Positions 54,558-62,595 of a stretch of 64,000 nt of DNA are shown in pieces (within the stretch, counting starts at the first letter, position 1; each line of letters begins with the position of its first letter). Below the pieces are notes generated by a model. That model worked only from the letters and a program-made list of their open reading frames with translations, searched no databases and had not been told where the DNA came from. The translations under genes and the position numbers were made by a program. Source of the stretch: Nitrosarchaeum sp. (GTDB taxonomy: Archaea; Thermoproteota; Nitrososphaeria; Nitrososphaerales; Nitrosopumilaceae); the NCBI GenBank assembly GCA_025699025.1, contig JAILWJ010000002.1, positions 310,001 through 374,000 of the forward strand, in the 5' to 3' direction.

Positions 54558-54871
54558 TTATCTTTTATTGCCTTCTCTATGTTTTGCAACCAGTCCTTTG
54601 TGTTAAAGACGCCAAACTTGTATGTCTTTTCTCCCTCGTCTGTCTTTGCAGTAAAGCAAACTTTTTTCATCAGCATTCCCTCTTTCCAAGCTTTGATTAC
54701 ATTGTTTAATTTCACATCTACTACCGTATCTCCAAAGTGCTTTGAAAAATCCATCATCCTTGCCTGAGTTTTATCAAATGCGAGTCTTTTGTTAGTGAGT
54801 GTCAGTATTCCGGCGCCAAGGTTGTCCTCGTGGCAGTCCTCCTGTTTTAGTCGCTTTTCTCCCGCTTCCAT
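54551..54871 (-). CDS. Hypothetical PH/GRAM-like domain protein
   Basis: A 106-aa protein with ILTLTNKRLAFDK, a strand-turn-strand pattern common in bacterial/archaeal PH-like and GRAM-like domains, followed by VVDVKLNNVIKAWKEG and a C-terminal helix (KDWLQNIEKAIKDNQ). No signal or TM. ATG at 54871; it overlaps the Kae1 3' end by 7 nt on the opposite strand and separates kae1 from bud32. Ligand unknown. Confidence 0.6.
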   Translation of the reverse strand: MEAGEKRLKQEDCHEDNLGAGILTLTNKRLAFDKTQARMMDFSKHFGDTVVDVKLNNVIKAWKEGMLMKKVCFTAKTDEGEKTYKFGVFNTKDWLQNIEKAIKDNQ

Positions 54872-54966
54872 GACTTGTCTTTGGCCTCTCAGGTTATAAT
54901 TTTACTGAATTGATTGGCATTGCATATTCAACAACTTCTAAATTATGATGTGATTCAAGGACTCTG

Positions 54967-55587
54967 TTGAGACTCTTAAAAAAAGGAGCAGAGGCAGACA
55001 TTTACCTGACACAGTGGGACAAGTCAAATGCTATTCTCAAGGCAAGAAAGCCAAAAAAATACAGAAATCCAACACTTGATTCTAAAATTCGAAAGCAGCG
55101 AACAATCAAAGAAGCTCAAACCATCTCTGACATCAAGTCCTTTGGCATCCCCTCCCCGCTTGTCTATCATGTCAATCTAACAAAGTCTGAAATAATCATG
55201 CAGGAGATTCCCGGCAAGCCAGTACATGACTTACCCGAGTCGCAAATCATCAAACTCTCAAAAGACATTGGTAGACTGGTTGGCACACTGCATAACCATG
55301 GAGTGATGCATGGGGATCTTACCACTTCTAACTTTATACTGTACAAAAAGAAGATCTACGTAATTGACTTTGGGCTCTCACAGAGGACCATAAAACCAGA
55401 AGACCATGCCGTAGACCTAAGGCTAATCAAAGAGATTCTCAACAGCGCGCACGCAAAAATAATGCAGTCCTCTTGGAAGAACTTTCTGTCAGGTTACAAG
55501 GGTGCAGTTGGGTCTGCCAAATTTATCAAAATCACAAACCTAGTATCTGAGATTGAAGGTAGGGGTAGGTATGCCACAGTCGTCTGA
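54967..55587 (+). CDS. bud32: Bud32, KEOPS protein kinase/ATPase
   Basis: A 206-aa minimal kinase. It has LLKKGAEADIYL (glycine-poor loop), ILKARKPKKYRNPTLD with the conserved Lys, MHGDLTTSNFIL as catalytic loop and VIDFGLS as the metal-binding DFG. It regulates Kae1 in KEOPS. The TTG start at 54967 places the N-terminal strand correctly. The 3' end overlaps the XTP pyrophosphatase gene by 17 nt; this Bud32-HAM1 neighbourhood is common in archaea. Confidence 0.93.
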   Translation: MRLLKKGAEADIYLTQWDKSNAILKARKPKKYRNPTLDSKIRKQRTIKEAQTISDIKSFGIPSPLVYHVNLTKSEIIMQEIPGKPVHDLPESQIIKLSKDIGRLVGTLHNHGVMHGDLTTSNFILYKKKIYVIDFGLSQRTIKPEDHAVDLRLIKEILNSAHAKIMQSSWKNFLSGYKGAVGSAKFIKITNLVSEIEGRGRYATVV

Positions 55588-56116
55588 CCTTTACTTTGCA
55601 TCCTCAAACAAACACAAGTACCAGGAGGCAAAAAAAATCCTCCAGTCTTTTGGGATTGATGTAACATTTTACAAAATAGAGTTGGAGGAGATCCAATCAG
55701 ATTCTCTGTCTGAAATCGCATCAAGAAAAGCAGCTATGGCATTTGGGAAACTTGGCAAGCCTGTAATTGTTGAGGATGACGGACTGTTTGTCGATTCACT
55801 TGGCGGATTTCCAGGACCCTATTCATCGTATGTCTTTAGAACAATTGGTAACAAAGGAATGCTAAGCCTTGCCAAGAACTGTCCAGCAAAGTTTGTTTCA
55901 GTAATTTCGTTTTCTGATGGAAACATCTCAAAATCATTTGAGGCAAAGATTGACGGAAAAATATCTACTGGTATCAGAGGTGACGGATGGGGCTATGATC
56001 CAATATTTGTCCCACATAAATCAAAAAAAACATTTGCCGAGCTGGAAAACAAAAATGACATATCACATCGATACAAAGCGCTAAAGAAATTTGCTAGTTG
56101 GTATAAGCTGGAATGA
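55571..56116 (+). CDS. XTP/dITP pyrophosphatase (RdgB/HAM1)
   Basis: A 181-aa enzyme that hydrolyses non-canonical purine NTPs to monophosphates. Motifs are FASSNKHKYQEAKKIL, IVEDDGLFVDSLGGFPG with the metal-binding acidic pair, GWGYDPIFVP and SHRYKALKKF. I use the ATG at 55571; the in-frame TTG at 55553 would add six residues without family match. It overlaps bud32 (17 nt) and, convergently, taw1 (23 nt). Confidence 0.93.
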   Translation: MPQSSDLYFASSNKHKYQEAKKILQSFGIDVTFYKIELEEIQSDSLSEIASRKAAMAFGKLGKPVIVEDDGLFVDSLGGFPGPYSSYVFRTIGNKGMLSLAKNCPAKFVSVISFSDGNISKSFEAKIDGKISTGIRGDGWGYDPIFVPHKSKKTFAELENKNDISHRYKALKKFASWYKLE

Positions 56117-57116
56117 ATCTTTCAATGAATCTGTGTTTGTTTTGCAATACAACAATTCTTGAAACAAAGCTTTCATCCATGACAGAAAATGTTTTGCAAT
56201 TATCCACAATTCCCTGACTAAAGTCTCTGACTTCGTCCATCTCTAGCATGTTAGAGTATTCCAGTCTGTTTGTAGAGCGCCCTATGTGCATGTATGATTT
56301 TATCTCTATGAAGTGGGGGCTTGCTTTTTCAAACATTGCAGCAAATGCAGGAATCATGTCTTTCTGATCATTATAATCTCTGATCAAAGTTATTCGCAAC
56401 ACGGTACGCGTATTCAAATCTTTTAGCATGTCAAGTGTCCTGTTCCATCTCTCCCAAGAGTCTTCGTACTTTGGTTTGTTAATTCGCATAAATGACTCGT
56501 AATCTGCAGCGTTTGTAGAAAGATAAATCTGAGTTGGCAAGGCATCGCTATCTTGCAGTCTCTGAATCATATCTGGCTCCTGTCCGTTTGTCACCAAGAA
56601 AATTGACTTTGTCTCTTTTAGCGACTTTAGATATTTTATGAGCTCCGGAAGCTTTGGATACATTGTCGGCTCACCTGAAAGCGAGATTGCGTAGTGACTT
56701 GGCAGCAGTGACTCGTCCAATCGCTGCTTGTCGTTTCTGGAGTCGCCATAATATCCCATTATCAGTTTTTTTCTTTCGGCCATCAGTTTTTGCAGAATCT
56801 CTTCTGGTTCTGAAACATGTTCTGGCTCCATCTTTAGCGAATCGTAAAACTCCATAGGTCTCCAGCAATACACGCAACGGTTCTCACAATGCATCCCTGC
56901 CGGAGAAAACTCCATGCACCTGTGAGTTGATATTCCGTAGAACTTGTGCTTGTAGCAGCTTCCCTCATGCTTGAAAGATTTTTTTGTCCAATGACAAAGT
57001 TCCACAGTTGAGTGATCTGCCACTCCGTACTTTGCTTTTTTCAGCTGCTCTGAAATTGCCGGCCTGATCTGAATTAGTTGATCGTCAGACTCGATTGTTT
57101 CTCCAGAGCAACTCAT
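56094..57116 (-). CDS. taw1: Taw1/TYW1, 4-demethylwyosine synthase (radical SAM)
   Basis: A 340-aa radical SAM enzyme that makes the tricyclic imG-14 base from m1G37 of tRNA-Phe with pyruvate. The cluster motif is C-x3-C-x2-C in HCENRCVYCWRP. An extra N-terminal Cys (ELCHWTKKSFKHEGSCYKHKF) may bind the second cluster known in this family. AISLSGEPTMYPKL and FLVTNGQEPDM are typical. No flavodoxin domain, as in other archaea. ATG at 57116. Confidence 0.93.
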   Translation of the reverse strand: MSCSGETIESDDQLIQIRPAISEQLKKAKYGVADHSTVELCHWTKKSFKHEGSCYKHKFYGISTHRCMEFSPAGMHCENRCVYCWRPMEFYDSLKMEPEHVSEPEEILQKLMAERKKLIMGYYGDSRNDKQRLDESLLPSHYAISLSGEPTMYPKLPELIKYLKSLKETKSIFLVTNGQEPDMIQRLQDSDALPTQIYLSTNAADYESFMRINKPKYEDSWERWNRTLDMLKDLNTRTVLRITLIRDYNDQKDMIPAFAAMFEKASPHFIEIKSYMHIGRSTNRLEYSNMLEMDEVRDFSQGIVDNCKTFSVMDESFVSRIVVLQNKHRFIERFIPAYTN

Positions 57117-57220
57117 CAGATAAATTTCTGATCTGGTTTACTTAAATTGATCGAGATTTTTCTATACTCTGGATTTTTTTCTCAAATCTTCTCTAATTTT
57201 TCCACCATTTCAGAGTGAGG

Positions 57221-57228
57221 TTTAATAA
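57221..57228 (+). promoter_or_regulatory. TATA-like box of the first TSP3-repeat gene
   Basis: TTTAATAA is centred about 28 nt before the TTG start at 57253, so the transcript is probably leaderless. Confidence 0.5.
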
Positions 57229-57252
57229 CTGGATCCTCGAGGAAAAATTAGT

Positions 57253-59685
57253 TTGAACCCAAAATACCTTCTCGGATTCTTATTCTTACTTGTCTCTGTA
57301 TTATCTAGTGTTCCAGTTAACCCCGTATTTGCCGAGCATGACTTGGACAAGGATGGTGTTGCTGACGAGATAGATAGCTGCCCAAACCTTCAGGAAGACT
57401 ATGAAGGTGCGCTGGATGGATGTCCGTCTAATTTTGTCCCATGGTATGATGAGGACTTTGATGGTATAGAGGATCATATTGATCTGTGTCCTGCGTTAAG
57501 AGAAACATACAATGGATTCCAAGATTTGGACGGTTGTCCGGATGTACTTCCTGGTACCAGTTCTGGAGGACAACATGATTCTGATGGCGATGGAATTGTT
57601 GATACCAAAGACCTATGTCCAAACCAGCCAGAGACATTTAACGGAATTGCAGACACTGACGGCTGCCCAGATACTTATGGCTCCGGTGATAGAGACAGAG
57701 ATGGAGTTCCAGATGCAGCTGACGAGTGTCCGTTAAATGCTGAAACTTACAACAGATTTGAAGACTTGGACGGCTGCCCTGACTCTATAACCGATTCTAT
57801 TGTTGATTCTGATAATGACGGAATCCCTGATAACATTGATCAATGTCCTGCTCAACCAGAAATTTACAACGGATATTTGGATACTGACGGCTGCCCTGAT
57901 GCTGCACTAGATAGATCATTTAGTGACAAAGATGGCGATGGTATTGCCGACGAATTTGATATTTGTCCAAACCAGCCAGAAACATTTAACCGATTTGCTG
58001 ATTATGACGGCTGCCCTGATACTGCACCGTCGTTCTCTGGTGTATCAAACGATGCAGACCGAGATGGAATTTTGGATATTGATGATATGTGTCCAAATCA
58101 ACCAGAACGATACAACGGATTTGAAGACGATGACGGCTGCCCTGATATTCCTCCTTATTCAAGTGATAGAGATTCTGACAGAGATGGAATCCCTGATTCA
58201 ATTGATCAATGTCCTAGTCTGAAAGAGACATACAACAAGTTCCAAGACGATGACGGCTGCCCTGATTATGTAGCAGACAACAAAATCACTGCAGACACTG
58301 ACGGTGACGGAATTTCAGACAAGTTAGATCTGTGTCCAAACCAGCCAGAGACATTCAACGGATTTCTAGACACTGATGGTTGTCCTGATACCTATGGTTC
58401 TGCTGATAGAGACAGAGACGGAGTTCCAGATGCAGTCGATGAATGTCCACTAGCTGCTGAAACTTATAACGGATTTGATGATATTGACGGCTGCCCTGAC
58501 AGTGTTTCAGGTTTGAATGTTTTGGATTATGATGGTGATGGAATAACTGACTTGCAAGACAAGTGCCCGCTAGAACCAGAAACTGTTAATGGATACATGG
58601 ATACTGACGGCTGCCCTGATGTTTCTGTGGCCGACTCTGATGGAGACGGAATACGAGATTCATTGGATCAATGTCCAAACGAGCCAGAAACTTGGAACAG
58701 ATACATGGATCACGACGGTTGCCCAGACAATACTGCTGAGTTAGACAGTGACTTTGATGGCATTCCAGATTCTGTTGATCAGTGTTTGCTTGACAGAGAA
58801 CGATACAATGGATTTGAAGACGATGACGGCTGCCCTGACTTTCCGCCTTATTTGACTGACGTTGATTCAGACTTTGATGGTATAATTAACAGCCTAGACC
58901 AATGCCCACAAGTTCCAGAAACTTATAATAAATTCCAAGACGATGACGGCTGCCCTGACTCTTTGTTTGATAATAAAGATGCCCCTGACTCTGATAATGA
59001 TGGTATTAATGACTTTGTAGATAGCTGTCCAACAAGGGCTGAAACCTACAATGGAATTTTAGATCATGATGGATGTCCTGATGATTACATCCCACGAACA
59101 GATAGAGACCAAGATGGTATTCCTGACATGATTGATGCATGTCCTCTTTCTGCTGAAAATTACAATAGATTCCAAGACGATGACGGATGTCCTGATGTAA
59201 TTGTTGAATCCTTTACTGTAGATTCTGATAATGACGGAATTGAAGACCGATTTGACGAGTGCCCACTAGTTGCTGAAACTTACAACGGATTTGAAGATCA
59301 CGACGGTTGCCCTGACAGCCAAGTCACACAACCAGATTCTGACGGCGATGGTGTACCTGATGTAATGGATATGTGTCCAACCCAACCAGAAACCTGGAAT
59401 AGATATGTAGATCATGACGGCTGCCCTGATACTGTCCCTACTGGCAACATGAGAGTTGACTCTGACGGTGATGGAATTACTGATGAAATTGATCAATGTC
59501 CTAACTTGAAAGAAACATACAACAAGTTCCAAGACTCTGACGGCTGCCCTGATATTGCTCCTGAGCAATCAAGATACAAACACGATGCTGATCTGGATGG
59601 CATCATTAATGATAATGACCTGTGTCCTCTAGAGCCTGAAGATTACGATGGAGATAGCGACAAAGATGGATGTCCAGATCCATAG
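57253..59685 (+). CDS. Secreted thrombospondin type 3 repeat protein (first of three)
   Basis: An 810-aa protein with a signal peptide (residues 1-27, LLGFLFLLVSVLSSVPV, cleavage near VFAEHD) followed by about 20 repeats of some 38 residues. The repeat consensus is D-x-D-x-DGIPD-x-x-D-x-CP-x-x-PETYNGFQD-x-DGCPD. The DxDxDG loops bind calcium in TSP3 proteins, and each repeat has two Cys that can form disulfides. There is no C-terminal anchor; the protein ends in GCPDP. It is probably a stiff, calcium-stabilised rod in the pseudoperiplasm or on the surface. The DNA repeats also make it a substrate for recombination with the two downstream genes. Confidence 0.9.
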   Translation: MNPKYLLGFLFLLVSVLSSVPVNPVFAEHDLDKDGVADEIDSCPNLQEDYEGALDGCPSNFVPWYDEDFDGIEDHIDLCPALRETYNGFQDLDGCPDVLPGTSSGGQHDSDGDGIVDTKDLCPNQPETFNGIADTDGCPDTYGSGDRDRDGVPDAADECPLNAETYNRFEDLDGCPDSITDSIVDSDNDGIPDNIDQCPAQPEIYNGYLDTDGCPDAALDRSFSDKDGDGIADEFDICPNQPETFNRFADYDGCPDTAPSFSGVSNDADRDGILDIDDMCPNQPERYNGFEDDDGCPDIPPYSSDRDSDRDGIPDSIDQCPSLKETYNKFQDDDGCPDYVADNKITADTDGDGISDKLDLCPNQPETFNGFLDTDGCPDTYGSADRDRDGVPDAVDECPLAAETYNGFDDIDGCPDSVSGLNVLDYDGDGITDLQDKCPLEPETVNGYMDTDGCPDVSVADSDGDGIRDSLDQCPNEPETWNRYMDHDGCPDNTAELDSDFDGIPDSVDQCLLDRERYNGFEDDDGCPDFPPYLTDVDSDFDGIINSLDQCPQVPETYNKFQDDDGCPDSLFDNKDAPDSDNDGINDFVDSCPTRAETYNGILDHDGCPDDYIPRTDRDQDGIPDMIDACPLSAENYNRFQDDDGCPDVIVESFTVDSDNDGIEDRFDECPLVAETYNGFEDHDGCPDSQVTQPDSDGDGVPDVMDMCPTQPETWNRYVDHDGCPDTVPTGNMRVDSDGDGITDEIDQCPNLKETYNKFQDSDGCPDIAPEQSRYKHDADLDGIINDNDLCPLEPEDYDGDSDKDGCPDP

Positions 59686-59698
59686 GAATTTAATTAAA

Positions 59699-61867
59699 AT
59701 GAAAAAACACTATCTTTTGGGCTTTTTGCTTTTACTTACATCCACAATTGGAATGTTTCCAAGCGGGGTATATGCCCAGACAAATGATAATGATAATGAC
59801 GGCGTTCCAAATGATGTTGATCAATGCCCCCACCTCAAAGAAGACTATGACCCACAGTATGGCAATAACATAGACGGCTGCCCTGCAGACTTTGTCCCAT
59901 GGTATGATGCCGATTATGACGGAATTCCAGATCATCTGGACATGTGTCCTACTGTAAAAGAAAGATACAACAAGTTCCAAGACGATGACGGCTGCCCTGA
60001 CTTAGCTCCAGGTGCTGGTCCTGTTGGCTTGCCAGACTCTGACGGTGATGGCATTATAGATAATATTGATTCATGTCCAAACCAGCCAGAGACCTTCAAC
60101 GGCGTTGATGACCGAGACGGCTGCCCAGATACTGCCTCATTAAGGGACACTGACAGGGACGGCATCTCTGATAATGTAGATGAATGCCCAGAAATTCCAG
60201 AAATATACAACAGATTCCAAGACGATGACGGTTGTCCTGATGAGGTTACTTCTGATGGTACAGGTTACACTTTTCCAGACACTGACGGCGACGGAATCCA
60301 AGACAGGTGGGACTCTTGCATTGACGAGCCTGAAAACTATAACGGCTATCTAGACTGGGACGGCTGCCCAGAGACTCCGGGTGTTACATCTCAACAAGCT
60401 TCTGATATTGACTTTGACGGAATTCCAGATACAATGGACCAATGTCCTCAAGAACGTGAAAACTACAACAAGTTCCAAGACGATGACGGATGTCCAGATA
60501 CGATTGATTTTCAAGTAACTGGTGATATTGACGGTGATGGTATTCGTGATGAAAATGATTTGTGTCCTTTTACTCCAGAGACATACAACAAGTATCTTGA
60601 TTCTGACGGTTGCCCTGATTATGTAGCAGACAACAAAACCACTGCAGACACTGACGGCGATGGAATCCCAGACAAGTTAGACTGGTGTCCAAACCAGCCA
60701 GAGACATTCAACGGATTTTTAGACACTGACGGCTGCCCAGACAAATCTCTTTACTCCTTGGATACTGACAAGGATGGAATTGCAGATAACTTGGACTCTT
60801 GTCCACTAGAACCAGAAAATTACAATAATTTCCAAGACACTGATGGCTGCCCTGACACTGTATCTGGTGAAACAACCCAGTACCAGTTCCCAGACACTGA
60901 CGGCGACGGAATCCAAGACAGGTGGGACTCTTGCATTGACGAGCCTGAAAACTATAACGGCTATCTAGATCACGACGGCTGCCCCGAAACGCCAGGTGCA
61001 ACATCATTTAAAGTTCTTGACTCTGATTATGACGGAATTCCAGACAGTGAGGATGATTGTCCTACGATAGCTGAAAGATATAATGGATTCCAAGACGATG
61101 ACGGCTGCCCAGATTCTATAGACTTTAAGGCAGTTGGAGACTTTGACAATGATGGAATTTCAGATGATGTTGATCAATGTCCACTAGTCAAAGAAACCTA
61201 TAACAAGTATCTTGACTGGGACGGCTGCCCAGATTTAGTAGCTGATAATAAATTATATGCAGATTCTGACGGTGATGGCATTCAAGATGTATTAGACTTG
61301 TGTCCAAACCGCCCCGAAACATTCAACGGCTTCCAGGATTCTGACGGCTGCCCAGATAAATTATCTTCTGAACGTGACTCTGATAGAGATGGCATCATTG
61401 ATGATTTAGATCAATGTCCACTAGAACCAGAGAATTACAATCATTTCCAAGACTCTGACGGCTGCCCAGATACTGTATCTGGTGAAACAACCCAGTACCA
61501 GTTCCCAGATGCTGACGGCGACGGTATTGAAGATAGAAAGGATGCATGTATGCTTGAGCCTGAAAACTATAACGGCTATTTGGATTGGGACGGCTGTCCT
61601 GATGTAGAAGCTGCGCCATCAACCGTTCCTGCAAGGGCAGACTCTGACGCAGATGGATATCCAGATTCAATTGACCAATGTCCAACCCAGCCAGAAACCT
61701 GGAACAAGTATCTTGATTCTGACGGCTGCCCAGATACTGCACCCGAACAGCAAAGGTTTGTCCATGATGATGATCTTGATGGCATAATCAATGACTTGGA
61801 TCTCTGTCCTCTGGAACCTGAAGACTATGACGGTGACAGGGATACTGACGGCTGCCCAGATCAATAA
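59699..61867 (+). CDS. Secreted thrombospondin type 3 repeat protein (second of three)
   Basis: A 722-aa protein starting at ATG 59699, 13 nt after the previous stop. An earlier in-frame ATG at 59648 lies in the previous gene and would hide the signal peptide (KKHYLLGFLLLLTSTIG, cleavage near VYAQTN). It has about 17 TSP3 repeats with D-x-D-G-D-GI-D-D and C-P/DGCPD elements and ends in DTDGCPDQ. Its first 656 bp match the third gene with only about six substitutions. Internal blocks (around 60893-60995) repeat the same modules. Likely co-transcribed with the first gene. Confidence 0.9.
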   Translation: MKKHYLLGFLLLLTSTIGMFPSGVYAQTNDNDNDGVPNDVDQCPHLKEDYDPQYGNNIDGCPADFVPWYDADYDGIPDHLDMCPTVKERYNKFQDDDGCPDLAPGAGPVGLPDSDGDGIIDNIDSCPNQPETFNGVDDRDGCPDTASLRDTDRDGISDNVDECPEIPEIYNRFQDDDGCPDEVTSDGTGYTFPDTDGDGIQDRWDSCIDEPENYNGYLDWDGCPETPGVTSQQASDIDFDGIPDTMDQCPQERENYNKFQDDDGCPDTIDFQVTGDIDGDGIRDENDLCPFTPETYNKYLDSDGCPDYVADNKTTADTDGDGIPDKLDWCPNQPETFNGFLDTDGCPDKSLYSLDTDKDGIADNLDSCPLEPENYNNFQDTDGCPDTVSGETTQYQFPDTDGDGIQDRWDSCIDEPENYNGYLDHDGCPETPGATSFKVLDSDYDGIPDSEDDCPTIAERYNGFQDDDGCPDSIDFKAVGDFDNDGISDDVDQCPLVKETYNKYLDWDGCPDLVADNKLYADSDGDGIQDVLDLCPNRPETFNGFQDSDGCPDKLSSERDSDRDGIIDDLDQCPLEPENYNHFQDSDGCPDTVSGETTQYQFPDADGDGIEDRKDACMLEPENYNGYLDWDGCPDVEAAPSTVPARADSDADGYPDSIDQCPTQPETWNKYLDSDGCPDTAPEQQRFVHDDDLDGIINDLDLCPLEPEDYDGDRDTDGCPDQ

Positions 61868-62595
61868 AGTGACACTTTATTTTAGAATAATTTTAACGCA
61901 GACTTAATAAATGCTAGATAGTATCGTGAGTCAAGAAGAATGAAAAAACACTATCTTTTGGGCTTTTTGCTTTTACTTACATCCACAATTGGAATGTTTC
62001 CAAGCGGGGTATATGCCCAGACAAATGATAATGATAATGACGGCGTTCCAAACAATGTTGACAAGTGTCCCCACCTCAAAGAAGACTATGACCCACAGTA
62101 TGGCAATAACATAGACGGCTGCCCTGCAGACTTTGTCCCATGGTATGATGCCGATTATGACGGAATTCCAGATCATCTGGACATGTGTCCTACTGTAAAA
62201 GAAAGATACAACAAGTTCCAAGACGATGACGGCTGCCCTGACTTAGCTCCAGGTGCTGGTCCTGTTGGCTTGCCAGACTCTGACGGTGATGGCATTATAG
62301 ATAATATTGATTCATGTCCAAACCAGCCAGAGACCTTCAACGGCGTTGATGACCGAGACGGCTGCCCAGATACTGCCTCATTAAGGGACACTGACAGGGA
62401 CGGCATCTCTGATAATGTAGATGAATGCCCAGAAATTCCAGAAATATACAACAGATTCCAAGACGATGACGGTTGTCCTGATGAGGTTACTTCTGATGGT
62501 ACAGGTTACACTTTTCCAGACACTGACGGCGACGGAATCCAAGACAGGTGGGACTCTTGCATTGACGAGCCTGAAAACTATAACGGCTATCTAGA
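59699..62595 (+). repeat. Direct repeat of 656 bp shared by second and third TSP3 genes
   Basis: 59699-60354 and 61940-62595 (offset 2241 bp) are identical apart from about six substitutions clustered at 59813-59828 / 62054-62069. Similarity starts exactly at the start codon and stops within a TSP3 repeat, so this is a recent gene duplication or conversion tract. Confidence 0.85.
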
